Positions 16,675-26,079 of a stretch of DNA of 64,000 nt are shown in pieces (the stretch's first letter is position 1; every line of letters begins with the position of its first letter). Source of the DNA: Crocinitomicaceae bacterium (GTDB lineage Bacteria > Bacteroidota > Bacteroidia > Flavobacteriales_D > Crocinitomicaceae). A program made the translations under genes and the position numbers. The notes beneath the pieces were generated by a model. The model did not search any database. It had not been told where the DNA came from and saw only the letters and a list, made by a program, of their open reading frames with translations. The stretch lies in contig JAKVAR010000009.1 of NCBI GenBank assembly GCA_022447585.1, forward strand, positions 183,133 to 247,132, in the 5' to 3' direction.

Positions 16675-18768
16675 TTATTCAGTCTTTAAACCAACATATT
16701 GGTATGGAGAATACTTATCTTTATTTTTTGCATCTTTTTCATATTCAGGTCCTTGAACAACTGTGGTTACAATAACTATGTTAACTTTTCCTTTCAATTC
16801 ATCCTTGTTTTCGAAGTAAGCGATCAAGTCGTACTTCATGTTTTCAGCTCGAATTTCTGTTAGTCTTTCGTTTGTTTTATAAGTACGAGTAGGCACAGTA
16901 GATGCGGAAGAATAAATGTTGATTGTGATGTTTTCTCTTCCTTCATTTAATTGGTTTTCAACATCTTTTACAAATTTCTTAAGATCTCCTTTTTTCGTAG
17001 ACAGTTTATTTTTATTGTAAGCGAAGTAATGCATAAACTCAATATTTGGATAGTTTTCAACCACCATAGTATCAAGTTCTAACGTATCTTCAGGTATAAT
17101 AATCATTCTCTTATCAACGTCTAACAACAACTCCTTATAAATTTCTTGATAAGCTAAATCACATTCTGTTGAAAAAGAATCATCATACATCATCATATCA
17201 TCCGTAGCATTCATGTACTCAAGTTTATACGTTTTACATGGTTCTAGACCTGTCATGAATACACCATCCCTTAACCTTGGGTATATAAATCTATTTTGCT
17301 TACCTTCTTCACAATCAACGCAAACGAGACGAACATTAATTGCAAAATCTTCAGGGATAGGTTTATCATCAACAGTATTTATTACTCCCTTAAGAACAGC
17401 AATATCCTGAACACCTAAGTAGTCATTATGAATTTCGTATATATCCTTTTCCCCTCGGCCATCTTTTCGGAATGAAGTCATATATCCTTTTCTACCATCT
17501 AAGGTTGTGGTATAATAGATGTCGTCATTCGTAGAGTTAAATGGATATCCTAGGTTTTCCGAATTAGACCATGAATCATCATTCTGAAGAACTGTTCTCA
17601 TTACATCAAAACCACCAATACTTCTTTCTCCATTAGATGAAAAGTATAACGTTTTATTATCAATAGAAATAAAGGGAGAGTCTTCATCATATGGTCCATT
17701 AACGTTTGGACCTAGATTAATTGGTTCAGACCATGTGTCATTTTCCATTCGATTACAAACATAAATATCTCTGCCTCCAAATCCACCGTCTCGATCAGAA
17801 ACAAAATAGAATTTATCTTTATCATGACTCATCATACAGTGAGTTTCCCATGATTCGGAATTAATATCTGAAATGTCTAATTTCTCTATATCTTGAAACT
17901 TAGCATGATAGAAATCTGTAAAGTAAATGTCTCCTCCTCCGGTAGAATCTTCGTATAAGTAAATCTTTCTTTCATCACTACTTATAGCAATTGTAGCCTC
18001 ATTTCGTTGAGCTCCGCAAAACTCTAAACGCATAGGCTCAGTCCATGAAGAATCGAAATCTTTGTAACTCACATAAACATCCTCAGGATACTGATTAATT
18101 GTAAGATCTTTGAATCCTTCAGTTGCCTTATTTTCCCATGCTCTTCTTGATGTAAAATATAAGGCAGAACCGTCCAAGGAGACAACAGGGCTATATTCTG
18201 GGTTTTCCGTATTAATAGTAGATCCTATATTTTTAAGATATACATTTACAGGATCGGCCATATATTTTCGGGCTTCAGCACATTGTTTTAATCTCAACTC
18301 AACCACAGGAAGTAATTCTGATTTCTTTTTTGAAACTTCTTTAAACCTATTGTAAAATTCTTCTGCTTTATCAATGTCTTCATTTAAATGATGACAGGTC
18401 GCTAAATGGAAATATGCATCTGTAGGTGCACTAGTTTCTTTTGCAGAGTACATATCAAAATTTGGGTCTGTATCTTTTATTGCTATTTCAAAATGACGTA
18501 TAGCTGATACATAGTCCTTGCGTATCTCTAGAGCTAAGAAACCTTTTCTATAATTATAGTTAGAGCTTTCGGGTTTTATTGTCAGTAGTTTATCAGCAAT
18601 TATCTCTGCATAGTATAGCATTCCATCCTGCATCAAGGTGGAGTTTTGCATAACTAACTGAGGTTCAGAGGATGTCTGAGCAATTTCTCTTACTTCTGCT
18701 TCAGTTTGTGAAAAACTAAATAAATGCGCAAATAATAATGCTGCGGTAATTGTGAGTTTAATCTTCAT
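16675..18768 (-). CDS. PorE-like TPR/PD40 envelope protein with a degenerate OmpA domain
   Basis: The ATG at 18768 gives 697 residues starting with a signal peptide (MKIKLTITAALLFAHLFSFSQ); a start 69 bases earlier would add a non-signal stretch. TPR-like helices cover about 25-170, then a six-bladed PD40 propeller (repeats such as YFVSDRDGGFGGRDIY and LYFSSNGERSIGGFDVM) to about 470, then a short cysteine-containing beta domain. The C-terminal ~115 residues follow the OmpA pattern (MHYFAYNKNKLS) but lack the GHTD and NRRTEF peptidoglycan-binding motifs found in its neighbour. It is the paralogue of 18905-21214 and likely arose by tandem duplication. PorE is a T9SS-associated protein; that role here is inference. 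Confidence 0.82.
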   Translation of the reverse strand: MKIKLTITAALLFAHLFSFSQTEAEVREIAQTSSEPQLVMQNSTLMQDGMLYYAEIIADKLLTIKPESSNYNYRKGFLALEIRKDYVSAIRHFEIAIKDTDPNFDMYSAKETSAPTDAYFHLATCHHLNEDIDKAEEFYNRFKEVSKKKSELLPVVELRLKQCAEARKYMADPVNVYLKNIGSTINTENPEYSPVVSLDGSALYFTSRRAWENKATEGFKDLTINQYPEDVYVSYKDFDSSWTEPMRLEFCGAQRNEATIAISSDERKIYLYEDSTGGGDIYFTDFYHAKFQDIEKLDISDINSESWETHCMMSHDKDKFYFVSDRDGGFGGRDIYVCNRMENDTWSEPINLGPNVNGPYDEDSPFISIDNKTLYFSSNGERSIGGFDVMRTVLQNDDSWSNSENLGYPFNSTNDDIYYTTTLDGRKGYMTSFRKDGRGEKDIYEIHNDYLGVQDIAVLKGVINTVDDKPIPEDFAINVRLVCVDCEEGKQNRFIYPRLRDGVFMTGLEPCKTYKLEYMNATDDMMMYDDSFSTECDLAYQEIYKELLLDVDKRMIIIPEDTLELDTMVVENYPNIEFMHYFAYNKNKLSTKKGDLKKFVKDVENQLNEGRENITINIYSSASTVPTRTYKTNERLTEIRAENMKYDLIAYFENKDELKGKVNIVIVTTVVQGPEYEKDAKNKDKYSPYQYVGLKTE

Positions 18769-18847
18769 AAAATGACCATTTAGAGACTTAGTAATAGTTC
18801 CAATTTTGGTTACGTGTAAAACGAAATTAGGTTTCATAGATAAATAT

Positions 18848-18879
18848 ATAAAAAAAAGTCCGGAATAAATCCGGACTTT
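18848..18879 (-). terminator. Terminator after the second PorE-like gene
   Basis: Arms AAAGTCCGGA/TCCGGACTTT with a 5-base loop, followed on the minus strand by eight T. It separates the two PorE-like paralogues, so they are separate transcripts. Confidence 0.82.
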
Positions 18880-18904
18880 CTCAATATTAGATTGTTAACA
18901 AGTA

Positions 18905-21214
18905 TTAGTTCTTTACAATCATGAATTCTGTTCGTCTATTCGCTTGATGTTCTTCTTCTGAACAATCAGAAACTATTTTGCCTTCGCATCCACAATCATT
19001 TACTAGTTTAGATTCTCCGTATCCCTTGCCATATATGCGTTTCGGGTTGTCTATTCTAGATTTAATATATGCTGCTGAAGATTTAGCTCTTCGTTTAGAT
19101 AATGACAAATTGTACGATTTAGATGCTCTACAATCGGTATGAGATCCTAATTCAATTTTTATTGATGGATTTTCGTTCATGATCTGTACGATTTTATCTA
19201 ATTCTAAAGCCGCGTCTGGGCGAATATCTGATTTGTTCACATCAAAATAAATCGGATTCAATTCGAAAACTGCACCAATATCAACACCAACATCTGATTT
19301 TGTTATTAAATAATCCAAAGACAAGTTTGACTTCATACCGAGTACTTCATCAACAACGAATGTTTGAGTTAAATAGTTGTCTTTAGTTACTTTGACATCG
19401 AATCGAATTTCATCGTTATACTCAGCTTCATCGAGAAAATCAGAAGTAAATGCCCCGTTGGAATCGGTGGTAAACGTTTCTATAACACTTCCGTCTTCAG
19501 GATTGATAAATTCAACCTTAGCATCAGGAAGTAGTTCTGTTGTTTCAACATCAGCAATTGTTCCAGATAACGTATATCGTCCTATATAACAATTCTTCTG
19601 AATCTCTTCGTTTTCTGAATTACACTTAGTATTGAATGCTTCGGTTTTTAAGAGTTTTTCACCTTCATAAAACGAAAGCGTATATTCTTTACAACGTTGT
19701 AATAATGAGAAGTATCGCCCTTTTTTAATTCTTGGCTCCGATAGTTTGTCTTCATCCTTATTGCAAGAAGGACATTCTAATTTAACAGTTATATTATCAG
19801 GCAGTGCACTTCCATCTGTAGTTGCAATAATACCAACTAAACTGCTAATAGGAGAATTACCTAAGTAATCATTTTGTATCTCGTAGATATCTTTTTCTCC
19901 ATAACCGTCTTTACGGAAAGATGAAAGGTAACCTCTTAAGCCATCTACAGTAGTTGTATAGAAGATGTCATCTCCAGTAGAGTTTATAGGGTACCCCATG
20001 TTAAGTGGAGTAGACCAATTATTATCTTCATCTCTAAACGATACGAAAACATCAAATCCTCCCATAGACTTTGGTCCATTACTAGAGTAGTATAGTGTTT
20101 TGTTATTTACTGCAATGAAGGGTGAGTCTTCGTCATATGGCGTATTGATCTCTGGTCCCATATTTTGTGCTTTAGACCATTCTCCATTTGGAAGTTTAAC
20201 AATACGATAAATATCTCTACCTCCATAACCACCATCACGATCAGAAACAAAGTAGACATTCTCACCGTCAGGAGTAACTGTGCAGTGTGTTTCCCATGAA
20301 TCAGAGTTAACGTCGTTGTATTCTAGTTTTTCAAGTTGTTCAAATTTATTCCCTCCAAAATTAGAATAGTAGATGTCTCCTCCACCAGTAGCATCTTGAT
20401 AAACAAAGATCTTACGTTCATCGGAGCTCACAGCTATAGTTGCTTCATTTGTTTCATTGTTACAAAAAGCTAGCTTTTCAGGAGATGTCCATGCGCCTTC
20501 GAAGTCTTGGTAGCTTACATAAATATCTTCGGGATGATTGTTTAGCATAGGGTCCCTGAAGTCATCAGAACTCTTATCATCCCAAACCCTTCTAGAAGTG
20601 AAGTAAAGAGAAGTACCATCTAATGATACAACTGGGGCGTATTCCGGATTTGCAGTATTTACTTCCTTTCCAATGTTTTTTACAATTGCGCTTTTTGGAT
20701 TAGCTATTAATTGTCTTGCCACTCCACACTGAACAATGTTCAATTTTGCAAGCTCTACAAGTCCTGATTTCTTTGAGCTGTTTTCCAAGAACATTTGATA
20801 ATATTTAACCGCTTCTGTTAAATTCTCATCCAAATGATAGCAGGTACCTAAGTGATAATATGCATCAATGGCAGCACTTTTTTCTTTGTGAGAGTATAAA
20901 TCATAATTTTTATCAACATCAGTAATTGCCACTTTTAAGTATGGGATTGCTGTTTTTTGATCCCTACGAGATTTTAAAACAATATAGCCTTTACGATAAT
21001 TGTAATTCGCGCTTTGAGGATTGTATGTCAATAATTTGTCGACAACAATTTCTGCATGAAACAAAAAGTTTTGCTGCATCATCTGCGAACATTCAAACAC
21101 AAGCTCTTGTTCACTCGCAGTTAAAGTCATCTCTCTAACTTCGAGTTCTGTCATTTGAGAGAACCCGATGAAAGGAAAAGCGACTAATAGTAATAGGCTC
21201 TTTAATATATTCAT
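18905..21214 (-). CDS. PorE-like TPR-PD40-CRD-OmpA envelope protein
   Basis: A 769-residue protein: signal peptide (MNILKSLLLLVAFPFIGFSQ), TPR-like helices (about 25-170), PD40 propeller (about 190-460, with VYFVSDRDGGYGGRDIY), a carboxypeptidase-regulatory-like domain at about 545-625 (SGTIADVETTELLPDAKVEF), and a complete OmpA C-domain (about 655-769) with IYFDVNKSDIRPDA, LGSHTDCRASKSYN and NRRTEFMIV. The Asp and Arg needed for diaminopimelate binding are present. An extra Cys pair (DCGCEG) lies in the OmpA loop. This is the architecture of PorE, which anchors the T9SS to peptidoglycan; several paralogues of this type are usual in Bacteroidota, so the exact role is open. It lies 27 bases after the E2 gene. 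Confidence 0.85.
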   Translation of the reverse strand: MNILKSLLLLVAFPFIGFSQMTELEVREMTLTASEQELVFECSQMMQQNFLFHAEIVVDKLLTYNPQSANYNYRKGYIVLKSRRDQKTAIPYLKVAITDVDKNYDLYSHKEKSAAIDAYYHLGTCYHLDENLTEAVKYYQMFLENSSKKSGLVELAKLNIVQCGVARQLIANPKSAIVKNIGKEVNTANPEYAPVVSLDGTSLYFTSRRVWDDKSSDDFRDPMLNNHPEDIYVSYQDFEGAWTSPEKLAFCNNETNEATIAVSSDERKIFVYQDATGGGDIYYSNFGGNKFEQLEKLEYNDVNSDSWETHCTVTPDGENVYFVSDRDGGYGGRDIYRIVKLPNGEWSKAQNMGPEINTPYDEDSPFIAVNNKTLYYSSNGPKSMGGFDVFVSFRDEDNNWSTPLNMGYPINSTGDDIFYTTTVDGLRGYLSSFRKDGYGEKDIYEIQNDYLGNSPISSLVGIIATTDGSALPDNITVKLECPSCNKDEDKLSEPRIKKGRYFSLLQRCKEYTLSFYEGEKLLKTEAFNTKCNSENEEIQKNCYIGRYTLSGTIADVETTELLPDAKVEFINPEDGSVIETFTTDSNGAFTSDFLDEAEYNDEIRFDVKVTKDNYLTQTFVVDEVLGMKSNLSLDYLITKSDVGVDIGAVFELNPIYFDVNKSDIRPDAALELDKIVQIMNENPSIKIELGSHTDCRASKSYNLSLSKRRAKSSAAYIKSRIDNPKRIYGKGYGESKLVNDCGCEGKIVSDCSEEEHQANRRTEFMIVKN

Positions 21215-21241
21215 AGTGATTAGTATTTATGCATTCTCATT

Positions 21242-22603
21242 TTAGAACTCTCGATTTGTATCGAAGGCTTCCAGGTATTCTGCAACCCTTTTTACAAATC
21301 GTCCTCCTAAGGCACCGTCAACAACTCTGTGGTCGTATGAATGCGATAAGAACATTTTTTGCCTTATACCAATAAAGTCACCATCTGGAGTTTCAATAAC
21401 TGAAGGTACTTTTCTAATAGCTCCTAAGGCAAGGATTGCAACTTGAGGTTGATTAATAATAGGTGTCCCCATAACATTTCCAAATGTACCTACATTTGTT
21501 ACTGTATAAGTACCTCCTTGAATGTCTTCTGGCTTGAGCTGGTTGTTTCTTGCATTATTCGCCATTTGATTAACGGACTTAGTTAGTCCAGTAAGGTTTA
21601 ATCGATCTGCATTTTTAATAACTGGAACGATTAGATTGCCTGATGGGAGAGCCGTGGCCATGCCGATGTTAATGTTATTTCTCTTAATGATTTGGTTTCC
21701 GGAGATAGAAACATTTACCATAGGGAAGTCTTTGATTGCTTTTACAATTGCTTCCATTATAATTGGTGTGAATGTGATGTTTTCCCCTTCACGCGCAGCA
21801 AAGTCTTTTTTAACTTTATTCCTCCAGTTAACCAAGTTTGTCACGTCTGCCTCAACGTAGCTTGTGACATGTGGGGAAACATGTGTAGACATTACCATAT
21901 GATCTGCGATCATTTTACGCATACGATCCATTTCAATGATTTCATCATCTGGTCCGGCTACTACAACTGGTTCTTTGATGTTTGCTAAGAATCCACCAGC
22001 ATTGTTTGCAGGCGATGTTGTAGTCGATGTTGTAGGCTTATCAGAAGTCACTGAAGCAGAAGTTACATCAGTTTTAGGAGCTGAGGCAATATTATTCACT
22101 CTTCCATCAGCAATGTAAGCTAAAATATCTTTCTTCGTAACTCTACCGGATTGTCCTGATCCAGAAATTGATTCTAGTTCATTTATTTTTATACCTTCTT
22201 TCTCAGCTATACTTTTTACAAGCGGTGAGAAGAATTTACCAGAAGGAGAATTCTCTAATGGTGCTTTATTCGAAGTTGATTCAACCGCAGCAGATACTTG
22301 CTCTTCAATAACTTTAACAGGAGATTCTTCTTTTAACGTTTCTGTTTCTGCAGGAGCAGAACCATCTGTAGATATGATTGCAATAACATCACCAACTTGA
22401 GCAACATCATTTTCTTCAAAAAATGTTTTTACTAAAACACCTTCTGCTTCAGAAGGTAATTCGTTATCTACTTTATCAGTGGCAACCTCAACTAAAGGCT
22501 CGTCCATCTCAACGTTGTCGCCAACATTTTTCAACCAATTAGTAATTGTAGCTTCTGTAACGCTTTCTCCCATTTTGGGAAGTCTAATTTCTATCTGTGA
22601 CAT
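21242..22603 (-). CDS. Dihydrolipoamide acyltransferase (E2 of a 2-oxo acid dehydrogenase)
   Basis: A 453-residue E2. One lipoyl domain (about 1-80, VEVATDKVDNELPSEAEG with the lipoylated Lys in TDKVD), a Ser/Thr/Ala-rich linker, an E3-binding domain (about 120-160, FFSPLVKSIAEKEGI and SGSGQSGRVTKKDI), another linker and the catalytic domain (about 220-453) ending in SHSYDHRVVDGALGG with the catalytic His. Compared with the second E2 in this window (42817-44088) it lacks the features of the pyruvate type, and may serve branched-chain 2-oxo acids or 2-oxoglutarate. No E1 gene is adjacent. A strong promoter lies upstream; the PorE-like gene follows. Confidence 0.9.
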   Translation of the reverse strand: MSQIEIRLPKMGESVTEATITNWLKNVGDNVEMDEPLVEVATDKVDNELPSEAEGVLVKTFFEENDVAQVGDVIAIISTDGSAPAETETLKEESPVKVIEEQVSAAVESTSNKAPLENSPSGKFFSPLVKSIAEKEGIKINELESISGSGQSGRVTKKDILAYIADGRVNNIASAPKTDVTSASVTSDKPTTSTTTSPANNAGGFLANIKEPVVVAGPDDEIIEMDRMRKMIADHMVMSTHVSPHVTSYVEADVTNLVNWRNKVKKDFAAREGENITFTPIIMEAIVKAIKDFPMVNVSISGNQIIKRNNINIGMATALPSGNLIVPVIKNADRLNLTGLTKSVNQMANNARNNQLKPEDIQGGTYTVTNVGTFGNVMGTPIINQPQVAILALGAIRKVPSVIETPDGDFIGIRQKMFLSHSYDHRVVDGALGGRFVKRVAEYLEAFDTNREF

Positions 22604-22634
22604 ATAGTTATATAAAGAGTCTATTTTCTGAGTA

Positions 22635-22664
22635 CAAAAATAACCGAAATTTCTTCTTTGTCAA
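22635..22664 (-). promoter_or_regulatory. Bacteroidota-type promoter for the E2 gene
   Basis: TTG (22664-22662), exactly 19 bases, then TATTTTTG (22642-22635) on the minus strand. This is the best promoter match in the window, about 30 bases upstream of the E2 start. Confidence 0.65.
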
Positions 22665-22681
22665 TAGATACCGGAAACGAA

Positions 22682-24601
22682 TTATAGATCTAATTTTTTC
22701 CACGCCTTAATGAGGATCGAAAAATCCTTTCTCATCGAGTAATCTCTTGCGTAGAGTAGGTTTAGTTTTTCTTTAATTTGAATATTCTCCGTGTCCATTA
22801 TATCACTAGGGAATAGGATTCCTGGTTTTATTTTAGGTAAACGAACGTCTTGTTTAGAAACATCTTCTGAAAAGCCGATAAAGGATAAATTACCGACAAG
22901 TATTTTAGAAATGTTTTTTATGAGTTTCTTTTTACGATTAAAAGTCCAAATCAAAATGGGGCTCGAAATCAAAATTGCTAGGGAGAAAGCTAAGTCAAAA
23001 AGTCTTTTCTTACGTTTGTTTTCTTTTGAAATTAGGGCGTTTAAATTAAGGATGTATAGATCTCCTGAAGTGTCAATAGAGTTACTCCCGATTAAAAAGT
23101 TTTCGTTTTTAGGAGCAATTTTATAATCGGTCTGATCAAAGCTATTGTTGGACATATAGTCAATGATTTCACTGTATGTTGAAGTTTTTGATGAAAATAT
23201 AATTTCCTGAAAGTCACCATTTTTGATCGTGCAACTATCGATTGAAGAGATTTGAGTTATCTTAGCAACGTTGTCATTTGTGTTTCTTATCAGTTCTTTT
23301 ATTCGGTTGAATTCATCTTTATTGTCATCAATGATTGCGAATGACTTTTTTGTTTTTACCCAGAGTTTAAATTGTTTTCCTATTGCAAAGTGTAAAAATA
23401 CTCTAGAGATGAAGTAATAGGATATGGTCCAACCAGCTCCGATGAATATAAATAGTCTAGAGAATTGCCAAGATTTGGGCAGTATCGCGTAAGCGATTAG
23501 TATTAATAAAGTTCCTATAAATACGCCCTTTATAAGTTTAAATAATTTAACAGGATAGTCATAACCTCCGTTAAAGTAGGATGTAGATAGCCATACTATT
23601 GCATAGATTGGTATAGAATAGCTGATTAACTCTTTTGGAAACTCAATATCAGACATTTTCCAATAGTTTGTCAATGCAAATAAACCGATGATAAGATAGG
23701 TTATATCAATTGCGGGAAGAAACAGTTTTTTTAATATACGAAGACTAATAGCTAAGAAAGCTCTCAGGTAAATGGCAAAGTTAATTAGGAGTGAAAATAA
23801 CTTTGCATTCTTACCAGAAAGGTGTTTTTGAGCAAATATGATCATCGCTCTGTAAAAAACAAAAACGTAGTTTACAGAACTCTTTTTTGTACTTTCTCCT
23901 TTGTAATGAATTATTTTTGTGTCTGAGCAATAATAATTCTTATAACCACCTAGGGTTATTCTATAGGATAAGTCGATGTCTTCTCCATACATGAAAAAAG
24001 ATTCATCCAAAAATCCGACTTTCTCCAAGGTTGTCTTGCGCATGAGCATATAAGCACCGCTCAGAATATCAATTTCATGATTTTCGAATTCAGATAGATG
24101 ACCTAAATGGTATTGTCCAAATTTTTTTGATTTTGGAAACAATGCAGAAAGCCCGAAAATTTTATAGAAGGCGACAATAGGTGTAGGTAGACCTCTTTTT
24201 GATTCAGGAAGAAAAACTCCTTTTCCATCAACCATTCGAACCCCTAAACCTCCTGAATCTGCATGTTTATCCATAAACTGAACGGTTTTTAAAAAGGTAT
24301 CTTCCTGCACTACAGTATCAGGGTTGAGTAAAAGGATATATTCCCCTTGAGCAATTTCTATAGCTTGATTGTTCGCCTTAGAAAAACCAATATTGTCCTT
24401 GTTTTCAATTAGACGAAAATCAGGATACTTCGACTTCACCATTTCTACAGAGCCGTCAACAGAGCAATTGTCTACAACAAAAACCTCAGCGGATAAATTT
24501 TGGATGCCTTTTGTGACTGAGTCTAAACATTGATCTAGGAAGTATTCGACATTGTAGTTTACAATGATGATACTAATTTTGTATTTATACTTGTTGTTCA
24601 A
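22682..24601 (-). CDS. GT2 glycosyltransferase fused to a degenerate phosphoglycosyl transferase-like region
   Basis: A 639-residue protein. The N-terminal ~230 residues are a GT2 glycosyltransferase of rhamnosyltransferase type (SIIIVNYNVEYFLDQCLDS; DxD-like LLLNPDTVV; GEDIDLSYR). Then come about five membrane helices (about 255-415), a Rossmann-like part (FAIIDDNKDEFNRIKELI, about 425-500) and a region from about 530 that tracks the sugar transferase domain of the enzyme at 13745-15139 (KKRLFDLAFSLAILISSPI; NISKILVGNLSFIGFS; YARDYSMRKDFSILIKAW). That last part lacks KFRTM and the catalytic Asp-Glu. So it is an active-looking GT2 joined to an inactive-looking membrane scaffold. Likely adds a sugar in envelope polysaccharide synthesis. 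Confidence 0.8.
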   Translation of the reverse strand: MNNKYKYKISIIIVNYNVEYFLDQCLDSVTKGIQNLSAEVFVVDNCSVDGSVEMVKSKYPDFRLIENKDNIGFSKANNQAIEIAQGEYILLLNPDTVVQEDTFLKTVQFMDKHADSGGLGVRMVDGKGVFLPESKRGLPTPIVAFYKIFGLSALFPKSKKFGQYHLGHLSEFENHEIDILSGAYMLMRKTTLEKVGFLDESFFMYGEDIDLSYRITLGGYKNYYCSDTKIIHYKGESTKKSSVNYVFVFYRAMIIFAQKHLSGKNAKLFSLLINFAIYLRAFLAISLRILKKLFLPAIDITYLIIGLFALTNYWKMSDIEFPKELISYSIPIYAIVWLSTSYFNGGYDYPVKLFKLIKGVFIGTLLILIAYAILPKSWQFSRLFIFIGAGWTISYYFISRVFLHFAIGKQFKLWVKTKKSFAIIDDNKDEFNRIKELIRNTNDNVAKITQISSIDSCTIKNGDFQEIIFSSKTSTYSEIIDYMSNNSFDQTDYKIAPKNENFLIGSNSIDTSGDLYILNLNALISKENKRKKRLFDLAFSLAILISSPILIWTFNRKKKLIKNISKILVGNLSFIGFSEDVSKQDVRLPKIKPGILFPSDIMDTENIQIKEKLNLLYARDYSMRKDFSILIKAWKKLDL

Positions 24602-24608
24602 TTATTTT

Positions 24609-24989
24609 CTATTCTGAAACTGCAATGCAAGATATTTCAATGTCAACATCCATTGGGAGTTTGGATACCTGAACCGTTTCTCGTGTAGGAGGGATAGAAC
24701 GAAAGTATTCAGCATATATTTCATTTACTTTATTGAAATTATTTAAGTCTTTAAGAAAGATGCTGCATTTAACAATATTGTTCATTGTCATACCTGCTTC
24801 TATAAGTAAAGCCGTAATGTTTTTCATTACCTGATGCGTTGACGCTTCGATAGTTTTGTCAACTAGTTTGCTAGATTTGGGATCAATAGGTATTTGTCCC
24901 GATACGTAAAGGGTGTCCTTAATAAGTATTGCTTGACTGTAGGGGCCGATTGGTGCAGGAGCACCAGGAATTTGTATAACCTTCTTCAT
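24609..24989 (-). CDS. RidA family reactive-intermediate deaminase
   Basis: The ATG at 24989 (MKKVIQIPGAPAPIGPYSQ) gives 126 residues, normal for RidA; an upstream ATG would add six residues not found in the family. Conserved marks are GPYSQAI, LYVSGQIPIDP, the Arg in PPTRETVQVSKLP and the C-terminal VDIEISCIA. RidA hydrolyses enamine/imine products of PLP enzymes. It is divergent from pabA, whose promoter overlaps the first codons of this gene, and it lies 7 bases after the end of the glycosyltransferase gene. Confidence 0.92.
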   Translation of the reverse strand: MKKVIQIPGAPAPIGPYSQAILIKDTLYVSGQIPIDPKSSKLVDKTIEASTHQVMKNITALLIEAGMTMNNIVKCSIFLKDLNNFNKVNEIYAEYFRSIPPTRETVQVSKLPMDVDIEISCIAVSE

Positions 24990-25002
24990 CTTGTTATTTT
25001 TG
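24972..25002 (+). promoter_or_regulatory. Promoter for pabA/trpG
   Basis: TTTG with TTG at 24972-24974, 20 bases, then TATTTTTG at 24995-25002 on the plus strand. It reaches into the 5-prime coding end of ridA on the other strand. The TTG start of the amidotransferase gene is about 30 bases downstream. Confidence 0.5.
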
Positions 25003-25032
25003 TACAAGTTTACACAAAATAAATAGAGTTTT

Positions 25033-25587
25033 TTGAAGCAAATTCTTCTTCTTGATAATTACGATTCTTTTACTTTTAATTTAAAGCATTACCTCGTTGG
25101 CTTGGGGGTGCATGTGGATGTTATTAGAAATGATAAATCAATTGCTGATGTTGAAAAATATAATGGAATTATTCTTTCTCCGGGTCCAGGTCTACCTGTT
25201 GATGCGGGCCAAATGATAGGGTTAATTGATGATATTGCTGGGAAAATACCTTTGCTCGGTGTTTGTTTGGGTATGCAAGCGATAGCTATTCATCTCGGAG
25301 GGAAATTATTTAATCAAAATAAAGTTAAGCATGGTGTTCAGGAAAAAATTAATATTTCAGGAGGTGCTTTGTTCAAGCAGATCGATTCAACTATAGATGT
25401 TGGCTTGTACCATAGCTGGGCTGTTCAGCCTTTGGGTGATTTTGATGTTGTCGCAAATTCAAAAGAAGGAATTGTTATGGCAATTGAGAATGATTCAATG
25501 AAAATGTATGGAGTTCAATTCCACCCTGAATCAGTAATGACACTTGATGGAATGAAAATTGTAAAGAATTTCATTAATCTTTTGTAA
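25033..25587 (+). CDS. pabA: Aminodeoxychorismate/anthranilate synthase glutamine amidotransferase
   Basis: A 184-residue class I glutamine amidotransferase starting at TTG (KQILLLDNYDSFTFNL follows, the canonical start). Catalytic Cys is in GVCLGMQAIA and the His-Glu of the triad in FHPESVMT; LSPGPGLP is also conserved. It passes ammonia to PabB or TrpE. With no trp genes beside it, a stand-alone PabA or dual-use protein is likely, so the symbol is a best guess. The TTG start is unusual but the only one that keeps the N-terminal motif. Confidence 0.9.
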   Translation: MKQILLLDNYDSFTFNLKHYLVGLGVHVDVIRNDKSIADVEKYNGIILSPGPGLPVDAGQMIGLIDDIAGKIPLLGVCLGMQAIAIHLGGKLFNQNKVKHGVQEKINISGGALFKQIDSTIDVGLYHSWAVQPLGDFDVVANSKEGIVMAIENDSMKMYGVQFHPESVMTLDGMKIVKNFINLL

Positions 25588-25641
25588 TAATATAAAGGTT
25601 GTGAATCTGAAAATGATTGTTGTATATTTAAAATCTAAAAA

Positions 25642-26079
25642 ATGAGAATTATGAAATTAATATTAGCTGTTTTTACCGTTTTATTTTCTTTGAATACGAT
25701 GGCTCAGTCTTGCGTTGGTAAGTGGGTTACAATAGATGATGAAACGAATAAAAAGAAATCAATTGTCAATCTTTACAAGAAGGACGGTAAATTATATGGA
25801 GAGATTTTATATTTATTTCCAAGAGAGGGTAGAGAGGAGGATCCTAAATGTGATCTTTGCACGGATGATAGAAAGGATCAATCAATTTTAGGTATGCAAA
25901 TTGTTCGTGATTTAAAATGGGATGGAGCTGTTTGGAAGGATGGGACTATCGTAGATCCGAAAATCGGGAAAGTTTACAATTTAAAAATGTGGATTGATTC
26001 AGATAATAATAAGTTGCTAAATGTTCGCGGATTTGTAGGGCCTTTTTATAGAACGCAGCAATGGGTTAAAGTGAAATAA
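25642..26079 (+). CDS. DUF2147 family secreted protein
   Basis: A 145-residue protein with signal peptide (MKLILAVFTVLFSLNTMAQ; ATG at 25642 or 25651). The mature part is the DUF2147 fold: GKWVTIDDETNKKKSIVNLYKKDGKLYG, CDLCTDDRKDQSILGMQIVRDL, NVRGFVGPFYRTQQWVKV. The Cys-x-x-Cys pair is at about 69-72. Family members are small periplasmic beta-barrel proteins without settled function. It is convergent with the OmpA gene, ending one base before its stop. Confidence 0.88.
   Translation: MRIMKLILAVFTVLFSLNTMAQSCVGKWVTIDDETNKKKSIVNLYKKDGKLYGEILYLFPREGREEDPKCDLCTDDRKDQSILGMQIVRDLKWDGAVWKDGTIVDPKIGKVYNLKMWIDSDNNKLLNVRGFVGPFYRTQQWVKVK

Noticed and set aside
16675-21214. Operon of the two PorE-like genes
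   Set aside because: A rho-independent terminator (18848-18879) sits between them, so they are likely separate transcripts.
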